From the NCBI RefSeq assembly GCF_900626075.1, contig NZ_UYZY01000006.1, forward strand, positions 62,001 to 126,000: a DNA stretch of 64,000 nt, given 5' to 3'. The translations under genes were made by a program, and so were the position numbers. The number at the start of each line of letters is the position of its first letter. The first letter of the stretch is position 1. The notes under the pieces are model-generated. The model searched no databases and had not been told where the DNA came from. It saw nothing but the letters and a program-made list of their open reading frames with translations. This document shows positions 62,075-64,000 of the stretch, one piece after another. The stretch is from Clostridium transplantifaecale (lineage in GTDB: Bacteria; Bacillota; Clostridia; Lachnospirales; Lachnospiraceae).

Positions 62075-63292
62075 TTACAGATTATCCACACTGCTATACA
62101 TAGTAAGCATCGGTGTAAACACGGCTGCAATAATAGCAATTACAATAAACGCCATAAACACGATAACAAGCGGTTCCAATGCGGCAGCAGCCTGCTCGGT
62201 TGCGGCTGTCACCTCTTCCTCATAATACTCCGCCACCTTATCAAGCATGGTATCCAGTCCGCCTGTCTCTTCGCCGATTCCCACCATGTGATATACCATG
62301 GAAGGAAAGACACCGCTCTCGCGAAGAGGCACCGAGAGCTGGATTCCGCGCGAGACCTGTTCTTTGGCATCGCTGACCGCCAGGCGGTACACGGTATTGT
62401 CCATTGTTTTCGCCGTGATTTCCAGGGCGTCGATGATTGGCACGCCTGCACTGAGTAAGGTGCTTAAGTTTCTGGAAAACTGGGCGCAAGCCGTCTTCTT
62501 TTTCAGCTTTCCGACCAGAGGGATTCTGAGCACCAGATTGGAGTAGACATAATCGCCGCTCTCAGTGCTTCCGTATGCCCTCAGTCCCATGACCACAGCA
62601 AAAATACCTATCATTATAATATACCAGTAGCTGGTCACAAAATCACTCATTCCCACAACCACCCTTGTAATCGCAGGCAGCTCGGCATCCATATCCGCAA
62701 ACATCGCGGAGTACATAGGAACGATATAGACCAGCATGACGATAATGACAATCAGCGCCACTATCGACAGAATAATCGGGTAAATCATTGCTTTTTTAAT
62801 GATATTGTTAAGTTTTGCCGTCTTCTCATAGTGGGAGGCCATCCTCTCAAAGGACAGGGACAGTTTTCCCGCTTCCTCTCCGGCCTGTACCAGGTTGACG
62901 AACATTGGAGGAAATACTTTTTCGTGATGCCGCATGCTCCCGGCCAGTGTGTCTCCCTTTTCCACGGAGGCCCTGGTTTCACGGATTGCTTCTTTGAGCA
63001 GTTTGTTGACCGTCTGCTCCTCCAGCATCTCCATCGCACGCACAATGCTGATGCCGGATTCGGTCAGTGTGACAAACTGGCGGCAGAAGATGCTCATATC
63101 CCTGGGTTTTACACCCGGATTTAAAAACGGCAGTTCAAACTCTTTATCCCAGATGCTGGGAGGGTCGATAGAGATAACCGTATTTCCGTCGTTCTTTAAG
63201 ACCGCCATTGCGTGGGGCCTGTCAGACGCAGTGATGTTTCCTCTCTTTTCCTTTCCTGCCGGGGTAATAACATGGTAACGGTAATTCGCCAT
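62075..63292 (-). CDS. pilC: Type IV pilus platform protein PilC (GspF family)
   Basis: 405 residues. Polytopic inner-membrane platform on which the motor ATPases act. Two GspF repeats are visible: FCRQFVTLTESGISIVRAMEML near 75-96 and FSRNLSTLLSAGVPIIDALEIT near 273-294, each followed by FPPMFVNLVQAGEEAGKL-type and FPSMVYHMVGIGEETGGL-type segments. Three or four membrane helices. It follows pilT by 11 bases, so the two are co-transcribed; the pilin gene follows after 148 bases. Confidence 0.95.
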   Translation of the reverse strand: MANYRYHVITPAGKEKRGNITASDRPHAMAVLKNDGNTVISIDPPSIWDKEFELPFLNPGVKPRDMSIFCRQFVTLTESGISIVRAMEMLEEQTVNKLLKEAIRETRASVEKGDTLAGSMRHHEKVFPPMFVNLVQAGEEAGKLSLSFERMASHYEKTAKLNNIIKKAMIYPIILSIVALIVIIVMLVYIVPMYSAMFADMDAELPAITRVVVGMSDFVTSYWYIIMIGIFAVVMGLRAYGSTESGDYVYSNLVLRIPLVGKLKKKTACAQFSRNLSTLLSAGVPIIDALEITAKTMDNTVYRLAVSDAKEQVSRGIQLSVPLRESGVFPSMVYHMVGIGEETGGLDTMLDKVAEYYEEEVTAATEQAAAALEPLVIVFMAFIVIAIIAAVFTPMLTMYSSVDNL

Positions 63293-63303
63293 TCAGCGCC
63301 TCC

Positions 63304-64000
63304 TTAGTATAACAGGCGTTTTTCCATAGACGCCGGATCCACCGCGTAATCGACCAGCATCTTGCGGCTGATGATACCGGCGCGGTATTTCTCCAGGAGA
63401 GCGTCGTCCATCGTGATCATGCCGGATTTGCGGTTTGTCTGGATGATGCTTGGAATCTGATACGTCTTACCGTCCCGGATCAGGCTCCTGACCGCCGTAT
63501 TCACATGCATGACTTCGAATACACCGGTTCGGCCGCTTCCATCTGATTTTGGCAGCAGCCTCTGGGAAATAACGGCTTCCATGACCATAGAGAGCTGCAC
63601 CCTGATCTGGTCCTTCTGATCCGCCGGAAACACATCGATGATTCGGTCTATCGTCGATGCCGCGCCGATGGTATGCAGGGTGGAAAATACGAGATGCCCC
63701 GTCTCAGCGGCCGTAATAGCCGTGCTGATTGTCTCCAGATCCCTCATCTCTCCTACCAGAATCACGTCCGGATCCTCCCTGAGGGCCGCACGAAGCGCCG
63801 CCGCATAACTTCTTGTATCCAGGCCGATCTCCCTCTGGTTCACCAGTGATTTACTGTGGCGGTACAGATACTCGATCGGGTCTTCTAATGTGATAATGTG
63901 ATTTCTTCTGGTCTCGTTGATCCGCTGGATAATCGAAGCCAGGGTTGTGGATTTTCCGCTTCCGGTAGGGCCTGTTACGAGAACCAGCCCGCTGTTTTTC
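63304..64000 (-). CDS. pilT: Twitching/retraction ATPase PilT, partial (5' end outside window)
   Basis: About 232 residues of the C-terminal part are visible; the frame stays open to the right edge. Walker A LVTGPTGSGKSTT is at the far right, then TLEDPIEYLYRH (Asp box), DPDVILVGEMRDLET (Walker B), and the His box GHLVFSTLHTIGA. The sequence AIRxxNLRE-type C-terminus is less clear (KYRAGIISRKMLVDYAVDP). PilT powers pilus retraction. A separate PilB extension ATPase would be expected to the right, outside the window. PilT and PilB are separated here on ILVGEMRD and length. Confidence 0.88.
   Translation of the reverse strand, partial: KNSGLVLVTGPTGSGKSTTLASIIQRINETRRNHIITLEDPIEYLYRHSKSLVNQREIGLDTRSYAAALRAALREDPDVILVGEMRDLETISTAITAAETGHLVFSTLHTIGAASTIDRIIDVFPADQKDQIRVQLSMVMEAVISQRLLPKSDGSGRTGVFEVMHVNTAVRSLIRDGKTYQIPSIIQTNRKSGMITMDDALLEKYRAGIISRKMLVDYAVDPASMEKRLLY

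Noticed and set aside
46024..64000. Type II secretion or competence pseudopilus
   Set aside because: PilT, PilM/PilN/PilO-type genes and a prepilin with a full pilin body favour a type IV pilus; no secretin or comG-type order is present.

Overview
The window reads as chromosome of an anaerobic, mid-GC Gram-positive of the Lachnospiraceae (clostridial cluster XIVa, Enterocloster / Clostridium symbiosum type). This rests on the 16S-like sequence, glycyl-radical pyruvate formate-lyase behind a ZTP riboswitch, a c-di-AMP riboswitch, a long-form hibernation factor, a Gram-positive type IV pilus set without a secretin, and many TRAP, AbgT and NhaC type transporters. The species is inferred; I could run no search. 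I see no transposase, integrase, phage gene or CRISPR array.

Layout. 1-2341: an rRNA locus on the minus strand (one strong promoter, two tRNA-Ser genes, 16S, then 5S directly after 16S). 2855-8436: minus-strand housekeeping genes ycxB-like, tsaE, tsaB, rimI, a small zinc-ribbon protein, rnz, tsaD and ispD, covering t6A tRNA modification, tRNA 3' processing and isoprenoid synthesis. 8606-15548: amino-acid/peptide salvage (asparaginase, three M20 amidohydrolases, AbgT transporter). 15783-21613: tex, a GC-rich nested inverted repeat, then a ZTP riboswitch controlling pflA-pflB. 21692-23980: two small membrane proteins and aspartate kinase. 24183-35185: an eleven-gene minus-strand cluster that looks like a catabolic operon for a cyclic ureide or hydantoin (LysR regulator, aminotransferase, aspartate-dehydrogenase-like enzyme, TRAP transporter, racemase, cyclic amidohydrolase, carbamoylase, a 33-residue membrane peptide, Na+ symporter). 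35448-38968: homoserine dehydrogenase with an ACT protein, and an NhaC antiporter behind a c-di-AMP riboswitch. 39576-44771: prfB (programmed frameshift), secA, a DnaA-box cluster, and hpf. 44920-45849: a lipoprotein of unknown function.

46024-64000: a type IV pilus locus on the minus strand, read from the right edge as pilT (cut by the edge), pilC, major pilin, pilD, a fused pilM-pilN, pilO-like, four pilin-like or PilX-like minor subunits, and finally a 1784-residue membrane-anchored protein with three copies of an internal module. This last gene and the oversized minor subunits are the best candidate here for a poorly described system.

A family of short dispersed hairpin repeats is scattered between genes across the whole window. 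Starts were chosen by ribosome-binding site, by 4-base ATGA/GTGA overlaps and by promoter position, so several genes are shorter than the longest open frame.
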